Of a DNA stretch of 49,494 nt, positions 35,362 through 43,901 are shown in pieces. The first letter of the stretch is position 1. Each line of letters opens with the position of its first letter. The notes below the pieces were generated by a model. That model had not been told where the DNA came from and did no database searches. It saw nothing but the letters and a program-made list of their open reading frames with translations. The stretch covers positions 1 to 49,494 of the forward strand of contig SUWD01000018.1 of the NCBI GenBank assembly GCA_015061685.1, in the 5' to 3' direction. The DNA is from Lentisphaerota bacterium (lineage in GTDB: Bacteria > Verrucomicrobiota > Lentisphaeria > Victivallales > Victivallaceae). A program made the translations under genes and the position numbers.

Positions 35362-36664
35362 TTTTATGCTGAAAATATTGGATTATGACACTTGCCGCAA
35401 GCGTACAGATACAGGGCAGGGCGGGCAGCTGATAACGGGGAGCGGTAATGGAACCGGGCAGAAAAAGGTAGTATTCCGCAAAGGCGAGGAAAATAAACCA
35501 CTCATACCAGCGGTTTTTGATTTTTACGGTATCAAGTGTCAATTTGCCCAAAAGAGCGGCATAAAGAATCATTGTCGGCAGTAATAGCGGTATAAGCAAA
35601 AGCAGCATCCACAACCAATTGTTTCCAAAATAATGCCGTATCGCAGCAAGGAGTCCCTCTTTTTTCAATACTCCCATCGTTCCCCGGTCGGAGGTGGTAA
35701 TACCGAAATTCTCCATCATGGATGGAGCATCCGGCAATAAAATCATCGGGTCAAAGTGTTGAGTAAAATAGGTAAAAGGATATTTCATCACCATAGAACG
35801 GAATTCTTTTTTACGCCAATTTTCTTTTTCCCGGACGGAGACGGATTTGCCGGGAGGGAAAGTTTGCCGTTCAATTTCCAGAAGTTTCTGTTTTTCGCTT
35901 TCAAAATCTGTACCGTTGACTTTAGCAAGAAGCATAGCACCATTCTGATGCCGCATTGCACCGGTATTGGTATCAATGTCAAAGGTGGCTCCACAGAGAT
36001 AGTTGCGGGTCATCCACGGGGTGATTATTGCCAGAAATAGCAAAACGGTAATGGCAGAATGGATAAATTTCTGCTTCCATTTCAGATTGCTTTTTAACAG
36101 GATCATCACCGGTAAAACCAGCAGCATGAGCTGGTTTATCGGACGGATCAAAACGGCGGCTGCCGCAATAAGAGTGCAAAAGCAGAGATGTTTAAGCGAA
36201 TTGCTTTTGTGATAACGGACGAAGAAATAAAATTGTCCGGCGGCGAACAGGGAAAAGAGGGTGTCGCTCAACAATAACGGGGTATTGGCGATGGCAGTCA
36301 GGTTGAGAGCCATGAATAAAGCGGCAAGATTTCCGGCGGCTTTTCCGGCATATTCTTTTGCGGCAAATCCGGTAATTGCACAGGCGGCAACGGCGATGAA
36401 AAGCTGTACTGCGGCAACGGCGGCATTGTTTCCGCCCAAAAAGTAAATAATTGCGGCAAAAACCGGATAACCCGGCGGGCGGGTGGTGGACGGGTAGGAG
36501 AAGTTTTCAACCAGAGCAGATGCTGGTTCCAGATATCCGGGGGAATCCGGACGCAGTAATCTTGTTCCATCGCTGACTGCAGAAATAAGCGGTATCAGAC
36601 GGAGGATCAGAGCTGCCAGCAAAATTGCCGGAAAAGTGTATTTGTGTTCTAAAAAATTACGCAT
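35321..36664 (-). CDS. Membrane glycosyltransferase, GT39/PMT-like
   Basis: The 447-residue polytopic protein resembles GT-C glycosyltransferases (ArnT/PMT-like, PF13231): an N-terminal helix, an early acidic loop with DSPGYLEPA (about 40-49) near the usual catalytic Asp position, then about ten hydrophobic segments and a periplasmic loop (about 225-330). Such enzymes transfer a sugar from a polyprenyl-linked donor onto a glycan, lipid or protein. The acceptor is unknown. Its end overlaps the ComEC-like start, so the two are probably cotranscribed. The N-terminal ATG at 36664 precedes RNFLEHKYTF; the ribosome site is weak. Confidence 0.8.
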   Translation of the reverse strand: MRNFLEHKYTFPAILLAALILRLIPLISAVSDGTRLLRPDSPGYLEPASALVENFSYPSTTRPPGYPVFAAIIYFLGGNNAAVAAVQLFIAVAACAITGFAAKEYAGKAAGNLAALFMALNLTAIANTPLLLSDTLFSLFAAGQFYFFVRYHKSNSLKHLCFCTLIAAAAVLIRPINQLMLLVLPVMILLKSNLKWKQKFIHSAITVLLFLAIITPWMTRNYLCGATFDIDTNTGAMRHQNGAMLLAKVNGTDFESEKQKLLEIERQTFPPGKSVSVREKENWRKKEFRSMVMKYPFTYFTQHFDPMILLPDAPSMMENFGITTSDRGTMGVLKKEGLLAAIRHYFGNNWLWMLLLLIPLLLPTMILYAALLGKLTLDTVKIKNRWYEWFIFLAFAEYYLFLPGSITAPRYQLPALPCICTLAASVIIQYFQHKNETESAACPTVEM

Positions 36665-36766
36665 ATCTATAAAGAAGAAGGTACGAAAATTTTACAAAAA
36701 ACGAAACAATAATATAAAATATATCATAAAATTACTCTTTACAAGCAAAGATTTGCCACTTTTGAC

Positions 36767-36794
36767 TTGCAATCTGAAAAAAAAGCTGTATATT
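36767..36794 (+). promoter_or_regulatory. Promoter of tRNA-Thr
   Basis: TTGCAA (36767-36772), 16-base spacer, TATATT (36789-36794), 20 bases before the tRNA. Confidence 0.55.
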
Positions 36795-36814
36795 GTAAAA
36801 CAATCTGATGGAGT

Positions 36815-36890
36815 GCCGGCTTGGCTCAGTTGGTAGCGCAGTTGATTTGTAATCATCAGGTCGCCGGTTCGAGTCCGGCAGCCGGCTCCA
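36815..36890 (+). tRNA. tRNA-Thr (anticodon TGT)
   Basis: The 76-base gene folds as a full cloverleaf: 7-bp acceptor stem (GCCGGCT with AGCCGGC), D arm, anticodon loop TTTGTAA with TGT at 36848-36850, T arm GCCGG-TTCGAGT-CCGGC and an encoded CCA end. It reads ACA threonine codons. The anticodon stem has a T-T mismatch at positions 28-42, which is slightly unusual. Confidence 0.95.
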
Positions 36891-36917
36891 TTTTTTCTCC
36901 CGTTTCCTGTTTTCGCG

Positions 36918-38828
36918 TTACTGCCCGATAATTTTATAATTGGACTTTTTGTGCGGAAGTTTCATATTCATTCTCCAATTTTCAAGACAAAAGATCAGCC
37001 AGAGAAGAAATTTTGAATTATATGTCTTGGAGAGTTGTGTGTGCAATGCTGAAAGTGTTTCGGAGTTGAAGTTCCAACTTTTTCTGATATTTTGCGGAGA
37101 GAGGATCATATCGCATTGTTTTTGCAATTCATTATCCATCCAGCTGTTTACCGGGGCACTGAAACCCATTTTGGGACGATCCCACAAATTTCGTGGAATG
37201 TATTTTTCCAAAACTTTTTTCAAAATAATTTTTCCGCCGGATTTCGGATCATATTTGTAATTAAATGGCAGACTGTTGGCAAATTCGACGATTCTGTGGT
37301 CCAGCATTGGCGGTCTTACTTCCAGAGAGTGTGCCATGCTTGCTCTGTCAACTTTGCAGCAAACATCGTCCGGCAGATACAGAGCCATATCCATGAAAGG
37401 TGTGATATATCGGGCCGGGATATGTTGTTTTTCAAAAAATGAACATGTTTTGTGCAGAACGGAAGTATTTTTATTCAATTGATGCCCGCACAAATTCTCT
37501 AAAAGATGGTTGCAGAAAAAACCGGATGATCTGGCATATATTTGTGCCATACTGTCAAAGGATATTGTTCTGCCGATTCTTCCAATTAAACTTTCGCCGA
37601 AAATATTCTGCAGGATATTACCGGATGTTTTCCGCAAAAGTGCCGGACATTTTTCATACAGTCCTGCGATATTCCAGTTGTTTGAAATATTGGTGTAGCC
37701 GAAAAACAACTCATCTCCGCCATCTCCAGAGAGGGCAACAGTAACTTTTTCAGCTGCAAGAGAGGATAATAGATATGATGGTAATGCTGAATCATCGGCA
37801 AAAGGTTCATCGTGGAGGGAGGACAATTCCGGCAGTATGGAAAAAAGATCTTTACTGCTCATTATCCGGCTGGTATGTTCTGTCCCCAGAAATGCTGCTG
37901 TTTTTTCCGCAAACGAACTTTCATCATTTTGTTTCCGGTCAAATCCGATGGTAAACGTTTGCAAAGTATTGGCCCCCATTTGTTTCTGAGCAATTGCACA
38001 AATCAAGCTGGAATCAATCCCGCCGGATAGGAATGCTCCCAAAGGAACATTGCCCATGAGTTGTTCTTTCACCGATTGATTAAGCATAAAATCCAACTCT
38101 TCTGCGGCATCATTCAGAGAACCTTTATATTTTTTTTCCGGGACGGATATTTGCCAATAAGTTTCATTGCGGCACACACTTTTTTCAAAGACGGTGTATG
38201 TTCCCGGGGAAACTTTGTATATATTTTCAAAAATTGTCAATGGCGAGGGAATGTAACGTAATGTAAGATAATGATCAATAGCAATGGTATTGATTTTACT
38301 TTCTGCTCCCGGTATCGCATATAATGCTTTTAATTCAGAGGCGAAAGCGATACCACTCCGGGTCAATTGATAATGCAGCGGTTTTATTCCCATTCTGTCC
38401 CGCAGAAGCAGCAAACGTGGTTCCTGTTTTCTTCTGTCCCAGATTGCGGCGGCATACATTCCTCTTAATTTAAGGAAAAATTTTTCTCCTTCGTGATAAA
38501 AACCCCAAAGTAAAACTTCGGAATCTGATTCGGAGCGGAATACAGTACCTTTACTTTTTAATTCCTCCCGTAATTCCCGGTGATTGTAAATCTCTCCGTT
38601 AACCGCGACGGCAACTTTTCTGTCCGGGGTGATAAAAGGTTGACGTCCGGCATCGGAGAGGTCAACGATGCTTAAACGCCGGTGTCCGAGAAATAATTTC
38701 CATTCAGTTTCATTATCGGCATAATATCCGCATTGGTCAGGACCACGGTGAGTTAATGTGTCAAGACATTTTTTCATGCTCTCCACAGGGGAGGCCACAG
38801 TTGATAAATTTCCGAAAATCCCGCACAT
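36918..38828 (-). CDS. asnB: Asparagine synthase (glutamine-hydrolysing) family protein
   Basis: The 636-residue amidotransferase has an N-terminal class II glutaminase domain beginning MCGIFGN (Cys2 nucleophile; RHHRGPDxxG-like THRGPDQCG) and a C-terminal synthetase domain with the ATP PP-loop LSGGIDSSL (about 265-273). It would make asparagine, or amidate a sugar or other acid. Within a polysaccharide cluster such homologues sometimes modify surface glycans, so the asnB name is by family only. GGAAG lies 7 bases before the ATG. It is the third gene after the epimerase (39636) and glycosyltransferase (38878) on the same strand. Confidence 0.9.
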   Translation of the reverse strand: MCGIFGNLSTVASPVESMKKCLDTLTHRGPDQCGYYADNETEWKLFLGHRRLSIVDLSDAGRQPFITPDRKVAVAVNGEIYNHRELREELKSKGTVFRSESDSEVLLWGFYHEGEKFFLKLRGMYAAAIWDRRKQEPRLLLLRDRMGIKPLHYQLTRSGIAFASELKALYAIPGAESKINTIAIDHYLTLRYIPSPLTIFENIYKVSPGTYTVFEKSVCRNETYWQISVPEKKYKGSLNDAAEELDFMLNQSVKEQLMGNVPLGAFLSGGIDSSLICAIAQKQMGANTLQTFTIGFDRKQNDESSFAEKTAAFLGTEHTSRIMSSKDLFSILPELSSLHDEPFADDSALPSYLLSSLAAEKVTVALSGDGGDELFFGYTNISNNWNIAGLYEKCPALLRKTSGNILQNIFGESLIGRIGRTISFDSMAQIYARSSGFFCNHLLENLCGHQLNKNTSVLHKTCSFFEKQHIPARYITPFMDMALYLPDDVCCKVDRASMAHSLEVRPPMLDHRIVEFANSLPFNYKYDPKSGGKIILKKVLEKYIPRNLWDRPKMGFSAPVNSWMDNELQKQCDMILSPQNIRKSWNFNSETLSALHTQLSKTYNSKFLLWLIFCLENWRMNMKLPHKKSNYKIIGQ

Positions 38829-38877
38829 AAATCATCTTCCTTGAAAAATTTTGTCTTATGTTTTTTTGAACCGGTAT

Positions 38878-39633
38878 TCAATATTTCAATCCGTGTACTT
38901 TGTAAAGCAGTCTCATCCGCAGAATGTTTAAATATAAAAGAATTTTGGATATGAAGGATAATTCAGAAAAATTTTTCCGTTTTTTCAAGTGTTCAAAAAC
39001 GTGATTCCGGTAAAAAGATGCAGGCAAAAATATTTCGGGGGACAAGCCAGCTTTATAGAGAGCATAAGTTACACTCATTTGGTCCCGCGAAGAATAGCTG
39101 CAGTAAATTTCCCACCATGTCTTGGAAAAAACTGCGACTGGAGTATTATTGTGCTTTCTGAATATGACTGCACAATCAAAAAGTCCTTTTCCGGCGGGAA
39201 ATTTTTCTTTCAGCAAAAAGCGGGTTTGTTTATAGACAAGTTCCGGCTCGCCTATTTTGCTGCAGGTGAGAGTCATTGCTTCCTGATAGACGCAATCCCG
39301 CATGGGATGCGGGATCATTGCCAGTTGACAATCATTATTGATAAGTTCTGCGGCACGTATATTTACTGAATCATCTATTCTGATTTTTGCATCGATATAG
39401 AGGGAATATTCGTATTCCGAAAGAACCAAATGCGGATTCAGTTTCGGGAACCGGCTTTCTCTGGTATTGTTGTTATTATGGTAATCGAATGAGCGTATTT
39501 CCCATATTCCTATTCGTTGTTTTGTTATATCGTTGCTGAAACAAATATAGTCGAAATCATCGACAATGCTTTCCGGTTGCCGTAAATTATCGTAATTTCC
39601 AGTCAGAACGGTGTAAATTACCAATTTTTTCAT
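38878..39633 (-). CDS. Glycosyltransferase-like protein (DUF616/TOD1 type)
   Basis: The 251-residue protein begins with MKKLVIYTVLTGNYDNL and has DFDYICFSND (about 26-35), YSLYIDAKIRI (about 75-86), MIPHPMRDCVYQEA and a final SSRDQMSVTYAL segment. This order matches the DUF616 (TOD1/MUCI70-like) glycosyltransferase family of bacterial surface-polysaccharide clusters and plant proteins. The short DAK replaces the more usual D-x-D-like D-G-N segment. The acceptor and donor are unknown. The start is 2 bases after the epimerase stop, and asnB follows after 49 bases, so the three form one unit. Confidence 0.75.
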   Translation of the reverse strand: MKKLVIYTVLTGNYDNLRQPESIVDDFDYICFSNDITKQRIGIWEIRSFDYHNNNNTRESRFPKLNPHLVLSEYEYSLYIDAKIRIDDSVNIRAAELINNDCQLAMIPHPMRDCVYQEAMTLTCSKIGEPELVYKQTRFLLKEKFPAGKGLFDCAVIFRKHNNTPVAVFSKTWWEIYCSYSSRDQMSVTYALYKAGLSPEIFLPASFYRNHVFEHLKKRKNFSELSFISKILLYLNILRMRLLYKVHGLKY

Positions 39634-39635
39634 GC

Positions 39636-40661
39636 TTAAAAAACCTGATTTTTATTGTAAAACTGCATATACCATGAAACGAAGTTTTCAACTCCTTTTT
39701 TCAGAGATGTTTCCGGTTTGAAACCAAAGTCATTTTGCAGGTTTTCCGTGTCGGCCCAAGTTTGATAAACATCTCCCGGCTGCAGCGGAAGCAGATTCAA
39801 AATGGCTTTTTTGCCGGTTGTTTTTTCAATTATTCTGATAAAATCCATCAGTCCGACCGGTTGCCCGTTGCCGATATTATAAATGTTTCTTGCACAGAAC
39901 CGGTTATCGGTCAACACTTTTTTTATAATTCTGGTTATTCCTTCCACGATGTCATCGATATAAGTGAAATCACGCTGCATGTTGCCAAAATTATAAACAT
40001 CAATGGGATGTCCATTCAGGATCGCATCGGTGAATTTGAAAATAGCCATATCCGGCCGCCCCCACGGGCCATACACTGTAAAGAAACGTAATCCAATCGG
40101 TCGTAACCCGTAAAATTCCCGGTAACAAGCAGCCATGATTTCATTATTCAGTTTAGTTGCAGCATAAATACTGGCCGGAGAACAGAGGGGATCATTTTCT
40201 GAAAATGGCAGATGTTGTGTATTGCCATACACACTTGAGCTTGAGGCAAATAAAAGGTTCTTTATATGGTTTTTTCTGCATTCCTCCAGAATATTTATAA
40301 AACCGTTAATGTTGCTTTTTACATACAAAGCCGGATTCTCAATACTGAAACGTACGCCGGCTTGAGCTGCAAGATGGCATACTGCATCAAATTTTTCATT
40401 GTGAAAAAGATCGGAGATTGCGGCAGAATCGTCAAGATCAAGTTGTATAAAGCGTCCGCCTCCATTTGCTTCAATCATTCTTCCGCAGGCAATTTTTTTT
40501 ACGTTGAATCCGGCTTTTGCCAAACGGGACAATTTGAGGTTGATATCGTAATAATTGTTCAGGTTATCCAGACTTACGATTTCAAAATTTTCATTTCTCA
40601 AACGCTGGAACAGATGATATCCGATGAATCCGGCGACTCCGGTTAATAAAATTTTTTTCAT
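39636..40661 (-). CDS. NAD-dependent epimerase (UDP-glucuronate 4-epimerase-like)
   Basis: The 341-residue extended SDR protein has GVAGFIGYHL near the N-terminus (Rossmann glycine motif), the catalytic SSSSVYG and YAATK segments, then VYGPWGRPDMAIFKFTDAIL and FTYIDDIVEGI. The GRPDMA segment is typical of UDP-glucuronate 4-epimerases (CapI/GAE group) that supply UDP-galacturonate for capsule or exopolysaccharide. ATG at 40661 is used because MKKILLTG is the usual start; the open frame continues upstream to 40835 but would read through leader DNA. It is the first gene of the polysaccharide unit and has a long leader. Confidence 0.88.
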   Translation of the reverse strand: MKKILLTGVAGFIGYHLFQRLRNENFEIVSLDNLNNYYDINLKLSRLAKAGFNVKKIACGRMIEANGGGRFIQLDLDDSAAISDLFHNEKFDAVCHLAAQAGVRFSIENPALYVKSNINGFINILEECRKNHIKNLLFASSSSVYGNTQHLPFSENDPLCSPASIYAATKLNNEIMAACYREFYGLRPIGLRFFTVYGPWGRPDMAIFKFTDAILNGHPIDVYNFGNMQRDFTYIDDIVEGITRIIKKVLTDNRFCARNIYNIGNGQPVGLMDFIRIIEKTTGKKAILNLLPLQPGDVYQTWADTENLQNDFGFKPETSLKKGVENFVSWYMQFYNKNQVF

Positions 40662-40781
40662 TTCAGTTTTATACAGGTGTGAGAATTCATAAAATGGTCT
40701 GTCCCTGTTTATTATGTTTTTCCGCAATATTGCAATCGGAAAAAAGGAATAAAAAAAGGTACATCCCTCTATCATGTATAT

Positions 40782-40916
40782 CCTTGCACACCTACCACAG
40801 TGTTCACAGCAATACAAAACAGCGAAATGCACCATGTGTGATTGCTACATGGTACAAATCTTTGAAACTTGCTGTGATTGTAATTATGGCTTTGTGTAAT
40901 GTGGTAGATTGCAAGG
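40782..40916 (-). promoter_or_regulatory. Nested inverted-repeat element in the leader
   Basis: Three nested arm pairs share one centre: outer CCTTGCA-N3-CTACCACA (40782-40799) with TGTGGTAG-N2-TGCAAGG (40900-40916); middle TCACAGCAA (40804-40812) with TTGCTGTGA (40869-40877); inner ACCATGT (40831-40837) with ACATGGT (40847-40853). As RNA this would fold into one long interrupted hairpin. Confidence 0.6.
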
Positions 40917-41080
40917 AAAGCCGCAAAAAATTATACTATTGTATTTTATTCAAATTTATCCGTAGAAATGAGCCTCCTGTTCAGCATATTCCTGATGTTT
41001 CTTATTCTGCGATGATATCTTAAATGTTGCAGAGTCCTTTCCCGGCTGCATAAACAACAAAAAGAAAACCACCGACAGTA

Positions 41081-41109
41081 AAAATATCATATAAATATCT
41101 GTTTGTCAA
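41081..41109 (-). promoter_or_regulatory. Promoter of the polysaccharide unit
   Basis: Minus strand TTGACA (41109-41104), 17-base spacer, TATTTT (41086-41081). It lies between the holA end and the epimerase and points to the latter. Confidence 0.6.
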
Positions 41110-41178
41110 GCGAAAAATTTATTTTTATTAAATGGAGTAGTAAATATATCCCGGATATTTGTTTGTATCCTGAATAAT

Positions 41179-42246
41179 TCATGCCAGAGCGATGGTCAAT
41201 TGTTCAAGGATGATCCGGGGATTTCCGCCGCCGGAAACCAATGCTCTGCTGGCGTTTCGGATCAGGGTCAGATTGTTTGCCAGCTTTGCTCCGTCAAGTT
41301 TGATTGCCGATTCACACATTTTGAATGCCCGGTACGGATGCAGCTTTATCAGCGGATTGCCGGGGTATTTGGCTTTGATATCTTCGGAAAGATTTTCAAA
41401 TGCCGCCGGAGACGGGCGTTGTATTCCCAATTCCTGCATGGCAAGGCGGCAGTTGAGAGATTTCTGAAAAGCATTGGAGAGCAGGGCGATCAACTTCAAT
41501 TCAAAACCCTGTTCATTGTGTTTGGAGAGCTGGGCAAGTAATTGCAAAGCGGCCTCTTTTCTGCCGTTTTGGATAGCTTCGGTGTACTCCCAGATCACAG
41601 CTTCCGGAGTACGGCTGACGATAGCCCGGCAGTCCTCGATGGTTATTTCCGGATTGTTTCCGGTGTAACAGGCAAGTTTAGCCAGTTCATTGGCGAGGAT
41701 CCCGGAATCGCCGCCGATAACTTCCGTGAGATACTGAATAGCATCGTTGCGGATTTTCTTACCGGTGGATTTTGCGAAGTTGTTAAGCACATTACGTCTG
41801 GATTCAGCGAAGTTGCGGTCGGTTGCTTTGGCGATGGAACAACTTTCTGTGACGGCATTTTTCAGGATGTTTTTCCAGAAATTTTTCCGTTTATCCAAGC
41901 CGGGGCCGTCGATGACGACAGAGAGTTCATCCGGCAGAGTTTCTCCGAGAAATTTCCCAAGTTCCTTTACGACAGCCGGGGCGGATTCAGCGGTCATGCT
42001 GTCCAGATTGGGGTGATGCCGCAGCCACACCATTTTCTGCGGGGCGAGAAACGGGGGGGTACGCAGAGCTTCAAGGAAACGCTCGGCGATGGCTTCCGGT
42101 TTCAATTCCGGCAGATCGGCCTGAATTATTTCGACATGATCGGCATTTTCCGGTTCATCACATTGAGCTGCCATGATGGCGGTTTCTCTTGCCCGCTGTT
42201 TTCTGGCGAAGTCGTCATCACCGGAAATGATATATATTTTTCCCAT
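41179..42246 (-). CDS. holA: DNA polymerase III subunit delta
   Basis: The 355-residue protein fits the clamp-loader delta subunit, which opens the beta clamp. The N-terminal AAA+-like domain (IYIISGDDDFARKQR; later MVWLRHHPNLDSM and VVIDGPGLDKRKNFW) and a helical C-terminal collar domain (LAKLACYTGNNPEITIEDC, ending LIRNASRALVSGG) are in the usual order. It lacks Walker ATP-binding motifs, as expected. The start codon overlaps the stop of the upstream synthase gene by one base (TAATG), indicating coupled translation. Confidence 0.87.
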   Translation of the reverse strand: MGKIYIISGDDDFARKQRARETAIMAAQCDEPENADHVEIIQADLPELKPEAIAERFLEALRTPPFLAPQKMVWLRHHPNLDSMTAESAPAVVKELGKFLGETLPDELSVVIDGPGLDKRKNFWKNILKNAVTESCSIAKATDRNFAESRRNVLNNFAKSTGKKIRNDAIQYLTEVIGGDSGILANELAKLACYTGNNPEITIEDCRAIVSRTPEAVIWEYTEAIQNGRKEAALQLLAQLSKHNEQGFELKLIALLSNAFQKSLNCRLAMQELGIQRPSPAAFENLSEDIKAKYPGNPLIKLHPYRAFKMCESAIKLDGAKLANNLTLIRNASRALVSGGGNPRIILEQLTIALA

Positions 42247-43784
42247 TACTGCACCATGAAGTTGATCATTTTTTCGGTGGCGGCAACGGCGGCAAGGATC
42301 TGGTCGGAGTCAACGCCGGTAGTAATATGGGTTCTTCCGGCGTAATTCCAGGTGATCGTGGTTTCGACGATGGCGTCGGTTCTGCCGCCTGGAGGGATGC
42401 GTTCCTCGTAATCGACCAGTTTCGGCATAGCGAGATTGAATTCTTTAAGACACTTTTTCAAAGCTTTTACGAAAGCATCGTAACCGCCGTCACCTTTGGC
42501 TGATGCTTCAACTTTTCTGCCGTTGAAATCCACTGCGACATGAGATTGAGCGAGACCGTGGAGACTGGATTTGAAATCGGCGGCAGTGATTTGAAAGAGT
42601 TTTTTCAAAGGAGTTTTCTTTACACCGGCAATGATATACGGCAAATCGGCACCGGAAACGGTTTTTTTCTTATCTCCCAAGCGGATTATTTCCGAGAGCA
42701 GATGTTCTTTCTGCTCCGGGGTCAAGCCGGAAGAAATGGTGCTGTCTTCGAGGAATGATTCCACGGAAGCCCTGCCGGAAAGTTTTCCCAGAGCGATATC
42801 TCTTTGTCTGCCGAATCTTTCCGGCCGCAGCTGATTGCCGTAAAGCCCGGCTTTCTGATCGCCGTCGGCATGGACACCGCAGGTGTGGGTATAAACATCA
42901 CTGCCGACGACCGGCATATTCCACGGACAACGCTTTCCGGAGAGCGACTGGATGAGCTGCGAGGCGTGTTGAAGCTCTTTTTCCACAATGCGGGTACGGT
43001 ATCCGGTGAAGTCATGGACAGCTACTACCAGTTGGGCGAGCGGTTGATTTCCGGCTCTTTCGCCGAGTCCGTTGATCGTGGTGTGGATGCCGGAAAATCC
43101 GGCATTGACAGCTGCGAGGCTGTTGGCAGTCACCAGACCGTAATCGTTGTGTCCGTGGAACTCAAAATGTGTTCCCGGGAATATTGAAAGCATCCATTCG
43201 GCATACCGGGTGATTTCATTGGGAGTGAGCATACCGATCGTATCTGCGAGCATGATTCTTTTTACCGGCAATTCATTGGCGGCCCGGATAAGGTCGCAGA
43301 TATAGGGGAAATCCTCTTTCATTCCCTCAGACCATGCTTCGAGATAGAGGTTTACTGTCAATCCGGCATCGACAGCACGTGAAATTTCTTTTGCCGTATC
43401 GTCGATATGTTTCCGGGGGGCTTTTTTCAACTGCATTTTGCAGTGATTTACAGAACCTTTGGCAACGAAGTTGACCGTTTTTGCCCCGACGGCGTTGATC
43501 CATGCGGTTGATTTTCCTCCGTCGATGAATCCGAGGATCTCCAGTTGTTCAAGGAAACCATGCGGTTCAGCCCAGCGGATTATTTCTTTCACGGCGGTTG
43601 CTTCGCCTTCTGAAACTCTTGCACTGGCAAGTTCAAGGCGGTCAACTTTGAGCCGGGAAAGAAGCATACGGGCGATCTCCAGTTTTTCCTGCGGGGAAAA
43701 ACTGACGCCCGGAGTTTGCTCGCCGTCACGCAAGGTGGTATCGAGTATTTCTATATGTGAATGATGTTTCAGTTTGCTGTTCAT
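42246..43784 (-). CDS. 2-isopropylmalate/citramalate synthase family protein
   Basis: The 512-residue protein condenses acetyl-CoA with a 2-oxo acid. The N-terminal TIM barrel has LDTTLRDGEQTPGVSF (about 14-29) and the metal motif HGHND (210-214), followed by NGLGERAGN. A C-terminal LeuA-type regulatory domain (about 385-510) is present. By family it is LeuA, CimA or related; the substrate cannot be settled by eye. The -10 box of its apparent promoter ends only 5 bases before the ATG, and no ribosome site is visible, so its mRNA may be leaderless. It is followed by holA with a one-base overlap. Confidence 0.9.
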   Translation of the reverse strand: MNSKLKHHSHIEILDTTLRDGEQTPGVSFSPQEKLEIARMLLSRLKVDRLELASARVSEGEATAVKEIIRWAEPHGFLEQLEILGFIDGGKSTAWINAVGAKTVNFVAKGSVNHCKMQLKKAPRKHIDDTAKEISRAVDAGLTVNLYLEAWSEGMKEDFPYICDLIRAANELPVKRIMLADTIGMLTPNEITRYAEWMLSIFPGTHFEFHGHNDYGLVTANSLAAVNAGFSGIHTTINGLGERAGNQPLAQLVVAVHDFTGYRTRIVEKELQHASQLIQSLSGKRCPWNMPVVGSDVYTHTCGVHADGDQKAGLYGNQLRPERFGRQRDIALGKLSGRASVESFLEDSTISSGLTPEQKEHLLSEIIRLGDKKKTVSGADLPYIIAGVKKTPLKKLFQITAADFKSSLHGLAQSHVAVDFNGRKVEASAKGDGGYDAFVKALKKCLKEFNLAMPKLVDYEERIPPGGRTDAIVETTITWNYAGRTHITTGVDSDQILAAVAATEKMINFMVQ

Positions 43785-43789
43785 GCCTT

Positions 43790-43818
43790 AATATACGTCC
43801 GGAAAATATCTTTTTCAA
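43790..43818 (-). promoter_or_regulatory. Promoter abutting the synthase start codon
   Basis: Minus strand TTGAAA (43818-43813), 17-base spacer, TATATT (43795-43790). Only 5 bases separate it from the ATG at 43784. Confidence 0.65.
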
Positions 43819-43847
43819 GAAAGAATGAACAAATTAAAAAGTAAAAG

Positions 43848-43880
43848 CGGACAAACAGAGTAAAAACTCTGAATTGTCCG
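43848..43880 (-). terminator. Terminator of the V-ATPase operon
   Basis: CGGACAA and CAGAGT (43848-43861) pair with ACTCTG and TTGTCCG (43866-43880), loop AAAA, followed on the minus strand by CTTTTACTTTTTAATTTG. Confidence 0.75.
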
Positions 43881-43901
43881 TATCGTATGGAACTGACCGG
43901 A

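Larger units (their letters stand above)
40662..41178. other. Long leader/intergenic region of the polysaccharide unit
   Basis: This AT-rich stretch has no credible gene. It contains a promoter reading leftward (41081-41109), the nested inverted repeat at 40782-40916 and a further hairpin TTTTTCCG/CGGAAAAA (40717-40744). The leader to the epimerase would be about 410 bases long. Confidence 0.6.

Noticed and set aside
39636..40835. Upstream extension of the epimerase to 40835
   Set aside because: The extra 58 residues precede the universal MKKILLTG start and overlap the structured leader.
40679..41023. A 114-codon plus-strand frame in the leader region
   Set aside because: There is no ribosome site, it runs across the inverted repeat and its product has no recognisable pattern.
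36815..41178. A genomic island integrated at tRNA-Thr
   Set aside because: The AT-rich polysaccharide genes adjoin the tRNA, but no integrase gene and no copy of the tRNA 3' end was seen at the other side.
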